In this document: piece after piece, positions 1 through 6,297 of the stretch | Position numbering within the stretch: position 1 is the stretch's first letter | How the letters are laid out: every line of letters begins with the position of its first letter | NCBI GenBank assembly: GCA_023417975.1 | Contig: JAEZDX010000139.1 | Coordinates: 1 to 7,203, forward strand | Direction: 5' to 3' | DNA length: 7,203 bases | From: Bacillota bacterium | Lineage (GTDB): Bacteria; Bacillota; Clostridia; Clostridiales; Clostridiaceae | Translations under genes and position numbers: made by a program | The notes under the pieces: generated by a model | Databases searched by the model: none | What the model saw: only the letters and a program-made list of their open reading frames with translations | What the model was told of the DNA's origin: nothing

Positions 1-581
1 ACTTTATCCACATTATCTACAAAACCCATCTTGCTTAAGAGTAAGGCTGTAAATGCCGCAGAAGCCCCACCAACAATATTTATAAAGAAATCATTTATAC
101 TGATGCCACTTAAATAAATGCTTATAATTTTAATTAAAAGCCCGGCGAAACAAGCCGGTAGAAAATCCTGAATACCGCCGCCGAAAAGAATAGTAAAAAA
201 TCCGGCAGCAATGGATGAAAAAAATACTGTTGTAAAAAAACTGTATCTCTTTGTAGTATCAATTTCCTTTAAACGCTGCATTAACTCCTCTTCAGAATGG
301 GAATAGGTGCAAATGTTCCTTGATAATTCATTAACCTTGCAAACTTTTTCTAAATCTACAGTTCTATTTCTTATTCTCCTTATAATAGAGATTGTTTTGC
401 CGTCCTTATCAATAACCGACATCATTATTCCTGTTGGGGTAACAAAGCTATCTGAGTGACGCACTCCGAAAGCATTACAAATTCTTATTATAGTTTCTTC
501 GACTCTGTAGGTTTCACCGCCATTTTCAAGAATAATTCTGCCTGCTTCCACTGCGATATATGCAATAGTATTGACATCCAT
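1..581 (-). CDS. ThrE/YjjP-like threonine/serine exporter family protein, N-terminal part (runs off the left edge)
   Basis: The reverse strand reads as 193 open codons from an ATG at 581-579 down to the window edge, with no stop, so the C-terminus is missing. Residues 1-110 form a soluble domain typical of the DUF1212/ThrE family. It has an AGRIILENGGETYRVEET stretch at about 13-30 and a SFVTPTGI stretch near 45-52. Three hydrophobic segments follow, at roughly 113-134, 138-158 and 164-183, so this is an integral membrane protein. The family includes Corynebacterium ThrE, which exports threonine and serine, and E. coli YjjP. Many Firmicutes split the transporter into two adjacent genes, and a partner could lie beyond the left edge. 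The start is supported by a GGCGGGTG-like ribosome site about 8 bases upstream and by the match of the N-terminus to the family. It diverges from glyA, an enzyme that also handles serine. Family assignment is fairly safe; the true substrate is inferred. Confidence 0.8.
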   Translation of the reverse strand, partial: MDVNTIAYIAVEAGRIILENGGETYRVEETIIRICNAFGVRHSDSFVTPTGIMMSVIDKDGKTISIIRRIRNRTVDLEKVCKVNELSRNICTYSHSEEELMQRLKEIDTTKRYSFFTTVFFSSIAAGFFTILFGGGIQDFLPACFAGLLIKIISIYLSGISINDFFINIVGGASAAFTALLLSKMGFVDNVDK

Positions 582-607
582 AAAATCACCCGCCTTAACC
601 CAAACAT

Positions 608-635
608 ATTATATCATAAACTAATTTAAGTTCAA
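608..635 (-). promoter_or_regulatory. Promoter for the ThrE-like gene
   Basis: On the minus strand there is a -35 box TTGAAC (635-630), a 16-bp spacer, and a perfect -10 box TATAAT (613-608). TG one base upstream of the -10 gives an extended -10 element. It lies about 27 bases upstream of the start codon at 581. This is a sigma-A-type promoter by inspection. Confidence 0.65.
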
Positions 636-685
636 TATTACAGTGAAGTTAAATTGCTTTAGGCAGCTTCAACTAAAAAAACTTG

Positions 686-714
686 TTGCTAAATAGATTA
701 GCCATATTTATAAT
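686..714 (+). promoter_or_regulatory. Promoter for the glyA operon
   Basis: A -35 box TTGCTA (686-691) is followed by a 17-bp spacer and a perfect -10 TATAAT (709-714), 32 bases upstream of the glyA ATG. A 5-bp inverted repeat GCTAA/TTAGC (688-692 and 698-702) lies inside this promoter and could be an operator, though it is short enough to be chance. No riboswitch-like or T-box-like leader fits in the short untranslated region. Confidence 0.55.
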
Positions 715-732
715 TTATATAAAGTAGTTTGT

Positions 733-738
733 AAGGAG
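733..738 (+). promoter_or_regulatory. Ribosome binding site that fixes the glyA start
   Basis: The hexamer AAGGAG ends 8 bases before the ATG at 747. A GTG at 738 is in frame upstream, but it overlaps this site and so cannot use it. ATG 747 is therefore the preferred start. Confidence 0.75.
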
Positions 739-746
739 TGAGTCCA

Positions 747-1982
747 ATGGTTTATAAAAACATAGAATCCACTGATCAGGAATTATTGAGCCTGATTAAT
801 GAAGAAACTGAAAGACAAGAGCACAATATAGAGCTAATAGCCTCTGAAAATTTCACAAGCAAGGCTGTAATGGAGGCTATGGGATCGCCGCTCACCAATA
901 AATATGCTGAAGGATATCCGGCAAAAAGATACTATGGTGGCTGCGAAGTTGTAGATAAGGTGGAGGAGCTTGCAAGAGGCAGGTTTAAAGAGCTTTTTGG
1001 AGCTGAGCATGCCAATGTTCAACCTCATTCAGGTTCACAGGCTAATATGGCTGTGTATTTTTCGGTACTAGAGACAGGAGATACGGTTTTAGGCATGAAC
1101 CTAAGCCATGGAGGACATTTAACTCATGGCAGTCCGGTGAATTTTTCCGGAAAACTGTTTAACTTTGTATCCTATGGAGTAGATAAGGAAAGCGAAACAA
1201 TTAACTATGAAGAGGTAAGAGAACTTGCAATAAAGCATAAACCAAAAATGATTGTAGCAGGTGCAAGTGCTTACCCAAGAGTAATTGACTTTAAGAAATT
1301 TCGGGAAATAGCAGATGAAGTTGGAGCATATTTTATGGTAGATATGGCTCACATTGCAGGATTAGTAGCAGTGGGTCTTCATCCGAATCCGGTGCCGTAT
1401 GCGGACTTTGTTACCACTACTACGCATAAAACACTAAGAGGACCTAGAGGAGGAGCTATTCTTTGTAAGGAAAAGTATGCTAAAGATCTTGATAAAGCAA
1501 TATTCCCAGGTATGCAGGGCGGACCTTTAATGCATATTATTGCTGCTAAAGCGGTATGCTTTAAAGAGGCAATGGATTCAGAGTATAAAGAATATATGGC
1601 GCAGGTTGTAAAAAATGCAAAAGTGCTTGGAGAAGAATTGGTAAAATTTAATTTCCAGCTTATATCAGGTGGAACAGACAATCATTTACTGCTTGTAAAT
1701 CTCACAAATAAGAATATTACAGGGAAAGAAGCTGAAAAGCTTTTGGATACTGTTGGAATAACAGTTAATAAGAACACAATACCGTTTGAAACTTTAAGTC
1801 CGTTTATTACAAGCGGTATAAGAATAGGCACTCCTGCGGTAACTACAAGAGGCTTTAAGGAAGAAGAGATGAAAAAGATAGCATACTTTATAAACTATGT
1901 TATAGAACATAGAAGTGAAGACCTGTCTCATATAAAAGAAGAAGTGAAGAAGCTTTGCTGCAGTTTCCCTATTTATAAGTAA
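747..1982 (+). CDS. glyA: Serine hydroxymethyltransferase
   Basis: This cytoplasmic PLP enzyme interconverts serine plus tetrahydrofolate with glycine plus 5,10-methylene-tetrahydrofolate, the main source of one-carbon units. The 411-residue product matches the usual bacterial length of about 415. Visible signatures, numbered from ATG 747, are SENF near residues 33-36, the YGGCE segment near 63-67, the PHSGSQAN cofactor loop at about 93-100, Asp199 and His202 in VDMAHIAGL, and the Schiff-base Lys228 in TTTTHKTLRGPRGG (codon 1428-1430). All key residues are present, so it should be active. It starts the three-gene unit: the next gene begins 43 bases downstream with no terminator between. It diverges from a serine/threonine exporter-like gene. 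The frame is intact and ends in TAA. Confidence 0.97.
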   Translation: MVYKNIESTDQELLSLINEETERQEHNIELIASENFTSKAVMEAMGSPLTNKYAEGYPAKRYYGGCEVVDKVEELARGRFKELFGAEHANVQPHSGSQANMAVYFSVLETGDTVLGMNLSHGGHLTHGSPVNFSGKLFNFVSYGVDKESETINYEEVRELAIKHKPKMIVAGASAYPRVIDFKKFREIADEVGAYFMVDMAHIAGLVAVGLHPNPVPYADFVTTTTHKTLRGPRGGAILCKEKYAKDLDKAIFPGMQGGPLMHIIAAKAVCFKEAMDSEYKEYMAQVVKNAKVLGEELVKFNFQLISGGTDNHLLLVNLTNKNITGKEAEKLLDTVGITVNKNTIPFETLSPFITSGIRIGTPAVTTRGFKEEEMKKIAYFINYVIEHRSEDLSHIKEEVKKLCCSFPIYK

Positions 1983-2025
1983 GTATTTACTTTTCATATT
2001 TTAAAGCATAAAGGAGGTAACCGGA

Positions 2026-2538
2026 ATGGCAGTTGAATTCATAAAAAACTTAGAGAAAGCTATGGAAAATTTGCATAAGAGAGGTGCGTTTCTTACTACA
2101 AAAAATGGTGATAAAGAAAACACTATGACTATAAGCTGGGGAAGTGTAGGCTATCAATGGGGTAAACCTATTTTTACTGTTATGGTAAGGCAGTCAAGAT
2201 ATACACATGAACTGATTGAAAACGGCGGAGAGTTTACGGTAAGCATCCCTGTGGGGGATAAAATGAAGAAAGCTTTAGCAATATGCGGAAGCAAAACAGG
2301 CAGAGATGTGAATAAATTTGATGCTGCAGAGATTACGTCTATAGCAGGAAAAGTTGTAAGTACTCCTGTTATAGCTGGTTGTGAATATATTTACGAGTGT
2401 AAAATTGTATATAAACAGGATATGAATCCCTCATTGATAAGCAAGGATATACTGAACACTTCCTATGCTGATGACGATTTCCATACCTTCTATTTTGGTG
2501 AGATTGTAGCGTGCTATACTGAGGAAGGGAATGATTGA
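2026..2538 (+). CDS. Flavin reductase family protein (FMN-binding split barrel)
   Basis: The 170-residue protein has the flavin reductase-like/flavoredoxin domain over nearly its whole length. Recognisable blocks are NTMTISWGSVGYQWGKP at 32-48, the FTVMVRQSRYT strand at 50-60, EFTVSIP at 69-75 and ICGSKTGRDVNKF at 86-98, a block typical of this subfamily in anaerobes. There is no signal peptide or membrane segment, so it is cytoplasmic. Relatives bind FMN and either reduce free flavin with NAD(P)H or pass electrons between redox partners; the physiological partner here is unknown. A strong AAGGAGGT site (2011-2018) precedes the ATG with a 7-base gap. Its last 8 bases overlap the next gene, which implies translational coupling. 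It probably shares the glyA transcript. Confidence 0.88.
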   Translation: MAVEFIKNLEKAMENLHKRGAFLTTKNGDKENTMTISWGSVGYQWGKPIFTVMVRQSRYTHELIENGGEFTVSIPVGDKMKKALAICGSKTGRDVNKFDAAEITSIAGKVVSTPVIAGCEYIYECKIVYKQDMNPSLISKDILNTSYADDDFHTFYFGEIVACYTEEGND

Positions 2539-3295
2539 TACCCATGTGCATACAACTTTTTCTACAGATTCGAAAATGACTCTTAAAGAGGCATTGGAAG
2601 TTTCAAAAGAAAAAGGTATTGCACTTGTGATAACAGAACATTTGGATTTAAATTGTCCTATCCCCGGAAGCTTCAAATTTGATATAAAGCAATACTTCAA
2701 TGAATACGGTAGTTACAGAGGAAAGGATTTACTGCTCGGTGTTGAAATGGGTTTAACGGAGCAATTTATGGAAGAGAACAGAGCTATTGCAAAAAAGTAT
2801 GATTTTGATTATGTGTTAGGCTCAATTCATTTCCTGGGAAAATATGACATATACTTTCCTGAGTTTTATGCAGGTAAAACTAAATATGAGGCTTATGAAC
2901 AGTATTTCATGACTATGAAAAAAAACATAAGCGGCGAAAAATTTTTTGATTCTTTAGGTCATATAGACTATATATGCAGATATGCTCCCTATATAGATAA
3001 GGAAATCAGCATGAAGGAATATGGTGATCTTGTAGATGATGTATTGAAAAGCGTCATAGCATATGATATGGCATTGGAGATTAATACAAGAAGGCTTAAT
3101 AGTATTTCAAATTTTACAAACATTATGGACATATATAAAAGATTTAAAGAACTCGGAGGCCATTATGTTACAATAGGCTCAGATGCTCATATTCCAACAG
3201 CAATAGGGGCAAATTTTAGCTGTGTCAATGAGATATTGGATAGAACTGGATTAAAAAGTGTTTACTTTAAGAACAGAAAAATGGAGTATGTATAA
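2531..3295 (+). CDS. PHP-domain phosphoesterase, histidinol-phosphatase (HisJ/HisK) type
   Basis: The 254-residue protein is one PHP (polymerase and histidinol phosphatase) TIM-barrel-like domain. The trinuclear metal-site ligands are visible in order: His5 and His7 in DTHVHT, Asp13, His37 in ITEHLDL, Glu72 in GVEMGL, His100 in GSIHF, His144 in GHIDYICRY, and Asp218/His220 in GSDAH. In the HisJ/HisK subfamily this fold hydrolyses L-histidinol phosphate, the penultimate step of histidine synthesis, and the GHIDYICRY and EINTRR segments resemble that subfamily. No his genes are nearby, so the substrate is inferred and another phosphate ester is possible. The ATG overlaps the preceding stop by 8 bases, and GAGGAAGG just upstream serves as ribosome site. 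It is the last gene before a strong hairpin terminator. Confidence 0.87.
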   Translation: MIDTHVHTTFSTDSKMTLKEALEVSKEKGIALVITEHLDLNCPIPGSFKFDIKQYFNEYGSYRGKDLLLGVEMGLTEQFMEENRAIAKKYDFDYVLGSIHFLGKYDIYFPEFYAGKTKYEAYEQYFMTMKKNISGEKFFDSLGHIDYICRYAPYIDKEISMKEYGDLVDDVLKSVIAYDMALEINTRRLNSISNFTNIMDIYKRFKELGGHYVTIGSDAHIPTAIGANFSCVNEILDRTGLKSVYFKNRKMEYV

Positions 3296-3311
3296 ATAAC
3301 TTTCATTAATA

Positions 3312-3349
3312 TTAAAACTCACACATTTTTATAAATGTGTGAGTTTTAA
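3312..3349 (+). terminator. Intrinsic terminator after the glyA operon
   Basis: A perfect 17-bp inverted repeat (3312-3328 pairing with 3333-3349) closes a TTAT loop, 16 bases after the PHP stop codon. The stem has an A-run on the left and a T-run (TTTT, 3344-3347) on the right, so it could work in either direction. No minus-strand gene converges on it here. Confidence 0.8.
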
Positions 3350-3497
3350 CATCAACAAGTACACTGAAGAAAATATCGAATTTCAAATAGCTTTTTAAGT
3401 AATATGGTTGTAGCTGTCACAAAAAATTCAAAATTTTATAAAACCGCAAGGTGAGCCATTTTGCATAGAGTATTGCCAATATATGGAGGGTTGTTTA
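3350..3497. other. Gene-free AT-rich spacer between the two operons
   Basis: No credible gene or RNA is visible. The stretch is AT-rich apart from a short GC-richer patch at 3443-3457. A 16-codon open frame at 3404-3454 has no convincing ribosome site or recognisable product. The promoter of the fatty-acid operon starts at 3498. Confidence 0.6.
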
Positions 3498-3526
3498 TTG
3501 ACAGTTTTATTTTTTTGTAATATACT
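3498..3526 (+). promoter_or_regulatory. Promoter of the fab operon
   Basis: A perfect -35 box TTGACA (3498-3503), a 17-bp T-rich spacer and a -10 TATACT (3521-3526, five of six to consensus) form a near-ideal sigma-A promoter. Transcription should start near 3533, inside the FabT-like operator boxes. Confidence 0.8.
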
Positions 3527-3554
3527 TTGATTGTCAAAATATTTGAATCACAAA
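3526..3554 (+). promoter_or_regulatory. Tandem FabT-like operator boxes
   Basis: The first box, TTTGATTGTCAAA (3526-3538), is a perfect TTTGA-N3-TCAAA palindrome, the core I recall for the FabT operator of streptococci. A second, degenerate box TTTGAATCACAAA (3542-3554) begins 16 bp later. Between them TCAAA-ATA-TTTGA (3534-3546) is also a perfect palindrome. The array shares its first base with the -10 box and spans the expected transcription start, a position suited to repression. The adjacent fabT-like gene is the obvious candidate regulator, giving autoregulation. Confidence 0.65.
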
Positions 3555-3585
3555 ATAAGCCGTGATTGGGGTGAATAATAAAATC

Positions 3586-4050
3586 ATGGATAGAATTTAT
3601 AGTGTCGTAAATGAAATTCTAGTGGATATATTTAATGATATTCTTCAGATTGAGCAGTCAGCTTTAAAGCAAGGTGCTCTGAGTGATCTTTCAGTAACCG
3701 AAATACATACCATAGAAGCCATAGGTATGTATGATCCAAGAAATATGTCGGAAGTAGCTGCAGATTTGAGAATAACTGTAGGTACTTTAACTACTGCCAT
3801 AAACAAGCTTATTAAGAAAGGTTATGTAGAAAGAAAGAGAATAGAAGAAGACAGAAGAGTTGTTCAAATTCAACTTACGAAAAAAGGTAAGCTGGCTTAT
3901 AGAATTCACGAAAAGTTTCACAATGACATGGTTAAAGAAAGTGCAGAAGGACTCAGCCAAGAGGAAGAAGGTATACTTATTAAAGCATTGGAAAAGGTAA
4001 ATAATTTCTTCAGGGAAAAATATGATCTAAATGAAGGCAGTAAGGAGTAA
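3586..4050 (+). CDS. fabT: MarR-family transcriptional regulator of fatty-acid synthesis (FabT-like)
   Basis: The 154-residue protein has MarR-family architecture: an N-terminal dimerisation helix (about 1-25), a winged helix-turn-helix (about 37-100) with recognition helix VGTLTTAINKLIKKGYV near 65-81 and a wing carrying the typical D-x-R (Asp89, Arg91), and C-terminal dimerisation helices. In streptococci FabT is a repressor of the fab operon whose DNA binding is strengthened by long-chain acyl-ACP. Being first gene of a fabH-acpP-fabK-fabD operon, with FabT-like boxes on its own promoter, supports the same role. The start is uncertain. ATG 3586 gives a FabT-like N-terminus (MDRIY) and follows GGGGTGA (3568-3574) at a rather long distance. 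GTG 3562 and GTG 3571 are in-frame alternatives adding 8 or 5 residues. The last codons contain the ribosome site for fabH. Confidence 0.85.
   Translation: MDRIYSVVNEILVDIFNDILQIEQSALKQGALSDLSVTEIHTIEAIGMYDPRNMSEVAADLRITVGTLTTAINKLIKKGYVERKRIEEDRRVVQIQLTKKGKLAYRIHEKFHNDMVKESAEGLSQEEEGILIKALEKVNNFFREKYDLNEGSKE
4042..4047 (+). promoter_or_regulatory. Ribosome binding site that fixes the fabH start
   Basis: AAGGAG lies within the last codons of the fabT-like gene, 7 bases before ATG 4055. An in-frame ATG at 4031 lies upstream of this site and would add eight residues foreign to the family, so it is rejected as the start. Confidence 0.75.
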
Positions 4051-4054
4051 AGGC

Positions 4055-5038
4055 ATGGGGAATGTTATTATTAAGGGAACAGGTAGATATGTACCTGAGA
4101 GGATTGTAACTAATTTTGATTTGGCAGACATAGTAGATACCAGTGATGAATGGATTACAAGCCGAACGGGCATTAGAGAAAGAAGAATAACTACTGGAGA
4201 GAATACTTCACAATTAGCCTATCATGCAGCTGAAAGTGCATTGCTAGATGCCGGAATAACTGCTGAAGAATTGGATTTAATAATTGTAGCCACGGTAACT
4301 CCTGATATGTTTACTCCAGCCACAGCATGCTTACTACAGAGCTTATTAGGTGCACATAAAGCAGCAGCCTTTGATATAAATGCAGCCTGTACAGGATTTA
4401 TTTATGGATTGGATGTTGCAATGCAGTTTATGAAGAATGGAGTTTACAAAAATGTACTTGTTGTAGGTGCGGAAACTCTTTCAAAGATAATAAACTGGAA
4501 GGACAGAAATACTTGCGTTCTATTTGGAGACGGTGCCGGTGCAGTAGTTTTGAGCAGTTCTGACAAAAATGGCATAGGCTCGATTATTATTGGATCGGAT
4601 GGATCCAAGGGTAGTGTGCTGCAGTGCCAGGCACTTCCTGTAAATAATCCTTATGCAGAAAATGCAAAGGCATCAGAACAATGCAGTGAAATTGCTATGG
4701 AAGGAAGAGAAGTATTCAGGTTTGCAACGGGTGTAATGGGGGACAGTATAGAAGAAATACTGAGAAGAGAAAATTTAAAAGCTGAAGATATAAAATATTT
4801 CGTTCCTCACCAAGCCAATTTCCGCATCATAGATTATGCAGCAAAGAAGATAAATGTGGATATATCAAAATTCTATGTGAATCTGGATAGGTAAGGTAAT
4901 ACGTCCAGTGCAATTATACCTATGGCATTGGATGAAATGAACAAAAATGGCTTGTTATCAAAAGGTGACAAGATCATTATAGTAGGGTTTGGCGGAGGCC
5001 TTACCTATGGAGCTGCATTCGTGCAGTGGGAAAAATAA
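4055..5038 (+). pseudogene. fabH: beta-Ketoacyl-ACP synthase III (FabH), interrupted by one in-frame TAA
   Basis: FabH starts fatty-acid chains by condensing an acyl-CoA with malonyl-ACP. From ATG 4055 the product matches the family: N-terminal GTGRYVPERIVTN, DEWITSRTGIRER near 31-43, catalytic Cys112 in NAACTGF, GDGAGAVVL near 159-167 and catalytic His252 in VPHQAN. Codon 280 (4892-4894) is TAA, directly after NLDR, where relatives have an aromatic residue or His before GNTS. The same frame continues with GNTSSAIIPMALDEM and the C-terminal GFGGGLTYGAA and ends at tandem TAA codons (5036-5041). Read through, the length is 327, normal for FabH. The truncated 279-residue product lacks catalytic Asn282 and the last two-strand core segment, so it should be inactive. 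The start lies 4 bases after the fabT-like stop. Identity is secure; whether the stop is real, and the gene a true pseudogene, is open. Confidence 0.88.
4892..4894 (+). other. Premature in-frame TAA in fabH
   Basis: One base change from TAT or TAC (Tyr) would create this codon; no insertion or deletion is needed because the frame and spacing to Asn282 are preserved. It lies in a small tandem repeat GGTAA-GGTAA (4890-4899), a place where a base error could arise in biology or in consensus calling. glyA, the PHP gene, the fabT-like gene and acpP all end in TAA, so TAA is a normal stop in this organism. Confidence 0.9.
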
Positions 5039-5060
5039 TAATATTTTGGAGGTAGGTAAA

Positions 5061-5279
5061 ATGATATTTGAAAAGGTAAAAGAAATTATAATTGATCAAT
5101 TGGGAGTAGAGGAAGATGAAATAACTATGGAGACTACATTTCAAGACTTGGGTGTAGACTCATTGGATTTATTTCAGATAGTAATTGAAATTGAAGAGGC
5201 ATTCAATATAAAGATTGAGAACGCTGAGAGTATTACAAGCATCAAAGATGCGGTAGAATACATAGAAGCTAATAAATAA
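5061..5279 (+). CDS. acpP: Acyl carrier protein
   Basis: The 72-residue acidic protein is a complete ACP, the carrier of growing acyl chains in type II fatty-acid synthesis. Ser34 in LGVDSLDLFQ is the site of 4'-phosphopantetheine attachment by AcpS, and the following acidic helix II (IEIEEAFNIKI) is the surface recognised by Fab enzymes. The length is slightly under the usual 75-80. ATG 5061 is preceded by GGAGGT (5048-5053) with a 7-base gap. An in-frame ATG further upstream at 4989 lies inside the fabH tail and encodes residues foreign to ACP. It sits 22 bases after the fabH full-length stop. If FabT works as in streptococci, acylated forms of this protein are the signal for repression of the operon. 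Confidence 0.96.
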   Translation: MIFEKVKEIIIDQLGVEEDEITMETTFQDLGVDSLDLFQIVIEIEEAFNIKIENAESITSIKDAVEYIEANK

Positions 5280-5282
5280 TTA

Positions 5283-5314
5283 ATTTAAGGTCAGATGAAA
5301 GTCTGACCTTAAAT
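5283..5314 (+). promoter_or_regulatory. Hairpin between acpP and fabK (possible attenuator or RNA-processing/stability element)
   Basis: A perfect 13-bp inverted repeat (5283-5295 with 5302-5314) closes a 6-base TGAAAG loop just 3 bases after the acpP stop. It lacks a following U-tract, so it is not a standard terminator. It may stabilise or demarcate the acpP portion of the message, which is needed in excess over the enzymes. The function is inferred from position. Confidence 0.55.
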
Positions 5315-5340
5315 CCATATCCAAAAATAGGAGGAAGAGT

Positions 5341-6297
5341 ATGTTTCAGACGAAGATTTGTGAAATGATTGGTATAAAATACCCTATTTTTCAGGGTGGA
5401 ATGGCTTGGGTGGCTGACAGTTCTCTGGCTGCTGCAGTGAGTAATGCCGGGGGCCTTGGAATAATTGCGGCAGCTAATGCACCTGTAGAATATGTAAGAG
5501 ATGAAATTAGAAAGGCTAAGGCGTTGACAGATAAACCTTTTGGAGTAAACATAATGCTGTTAAGCAGTAATGCTGAAGAAGTTGCAAAGCTGGTATGTGA
5601 AGAAGGTGTTAAGGTAGTGACTACAGGAGCCGGTAATCCCGGAAAATATATAAGTATGTGGAAACAATACGGCATAATTGTTATTCCGGTAGTGCCTTCT
5701 GTAGCACTTGCTATAAGAATGGAAAGAACAGGAGCAGATGCGGTTATTGCAGAAGGCTGTGAGTCCGGTGGACACATTGGTGAATTGACTACTATGGCAC
5801 TAGTACCTCAGGTTGCTGATGCTGTTAAAATTCCTGTAATAGCTGCAGGAGGGATAGGCGACGGAAGAGGAATAGCTGCAGCATTTATGCTTGGAGCAGA
5901 AGGAGTTCAGGTAGGAACAAGATTTTTGGTTGCAAAAGAATGTACAATTCATGACAATTACAAGCAAAAGGTTTTAGGAGCTAAAGATATTGATACTGTA
6001 GTTACGGGAAGGCCTACAGGGCATCCGGTACGTGTTTTGAAGAATAAATTGACAAGGCAGTTTCAATTAATGGAAAAAGAAAATGCGCCTTTAGAAAAAT
6101 ACGAGGAAATGGGAAGAGGAGCACTGCCAAAGGCTGTAAGAGATGGGGACATCGATATGGGCTCTGTTATGGCAGGTCAAATTGCAGGTTTAATCGTTAA
6201 GGAACAAACTGCAAAAGAAATAGTTGAGGAAATGTTTATTGAAGCTGAAGATAAATTAAGATGTTTTGCTTCAAGAGGTGGAGAATGTCAAAGATAG
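5341..6297 (+). CDS. fabK: Enoyl-ACP reductase II (FabK), FMN-dependent
   Basis: FabK catalyses the last step of each elongation cycle, reducing trans-2-enoyl-ACP with NAD(P)H through FMN. The 318-residue protein has the nitronate monooxygenase-like TIM barrel: IKYPIFQGGMAWV at 12-24, SNAGGLGIIAAAN at 34-46, PFGVNIMLL at 66-74, the catalytic His145 in EGCESGGHIGE, the phosphate-binding IPVIAAGGIGDGRG at 164-177 and VQVGTRFLVAKE at 189-200. The CESGGH signature together with location in a fab operon separates it from 2-nitropropane dioxygenases of the same fold. FabK replaces FabI in many Firmicutes and is naturally insensitive to triclosan. AGGAGG (5329-5334) lies 6 bases before the ATG. Its last 13 bases overlap fabD. 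Confidence 0.95.
   Translation: MFQTKICEMIGIKYPIFQGGMAWVADSSLAAAVSNAGGLGIIAAANAPVEYVRDEIRKAKALTDKPFGVNIMLLSSNAEEVAKLVCEEGVKVVTTGAGNPGKYISMWKQYGIIVIPVVPSVALAIRMERTGADAVIAEGCESGGHIGELTTMALVPQVADAVKIPVIAAGGIGDGRGIAAAFMLGAEGVQVGTRFLVAKECTIHDNYKQKVLGAKDIDTVVTGRPTGHPVRVLKNKLTRQFQLMEKENAPLEKYEEMGRGALPKAVRDGDIDMGSVMAGQIAGLIVKEQTAKEIVEEMFIEAEDKLRCFASRGGECQR

Noticed and set aside
738..746. GTG 738 as the glyA start (three extra residues)
   Set aside because: The GTG overlaps the only good ribosome site, which is correctly spaced for ATG 747.
3404..3454. A 16-codon open frame in the spacer before the fab promoter
   Set aside because: There is no ribosome site and no recognisable product, and chance frames this short are common.
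4031..4054. ATG 4031 as the fabH start
   Set aside because: It lies inside the end of the fabT-like gene, upstream of AAGGAG, and adds residues not seen at FabH N-termini; ATG 4055 fits both spacing and family.
4892..5038. Stop-codon recoding or a split two-piece FabH
   Set aside because: TAA is not a known bacterial recoding codon and serves as normal stop for several neighbours. The 3' piece has no convincing start with a ribosome site.
4989..5060. An N-terminally extended ACP starting at 4989
   Set aside because: This segment is the out-of-frame tail of fabH; the ACP domain begins at ATG 5061 with its own GGAGGT site.
5391..5777. A 128-codon minus-strand frame opposite fabK
   Set aside because: It lies wholly within the well-supported fabK gene, has no ribosome site or family resemblance, and is a mirror of coding sequence. 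The same applies to the other minus-strand frames opposite glyA, the flavin reductase/PHP pair and fabD.
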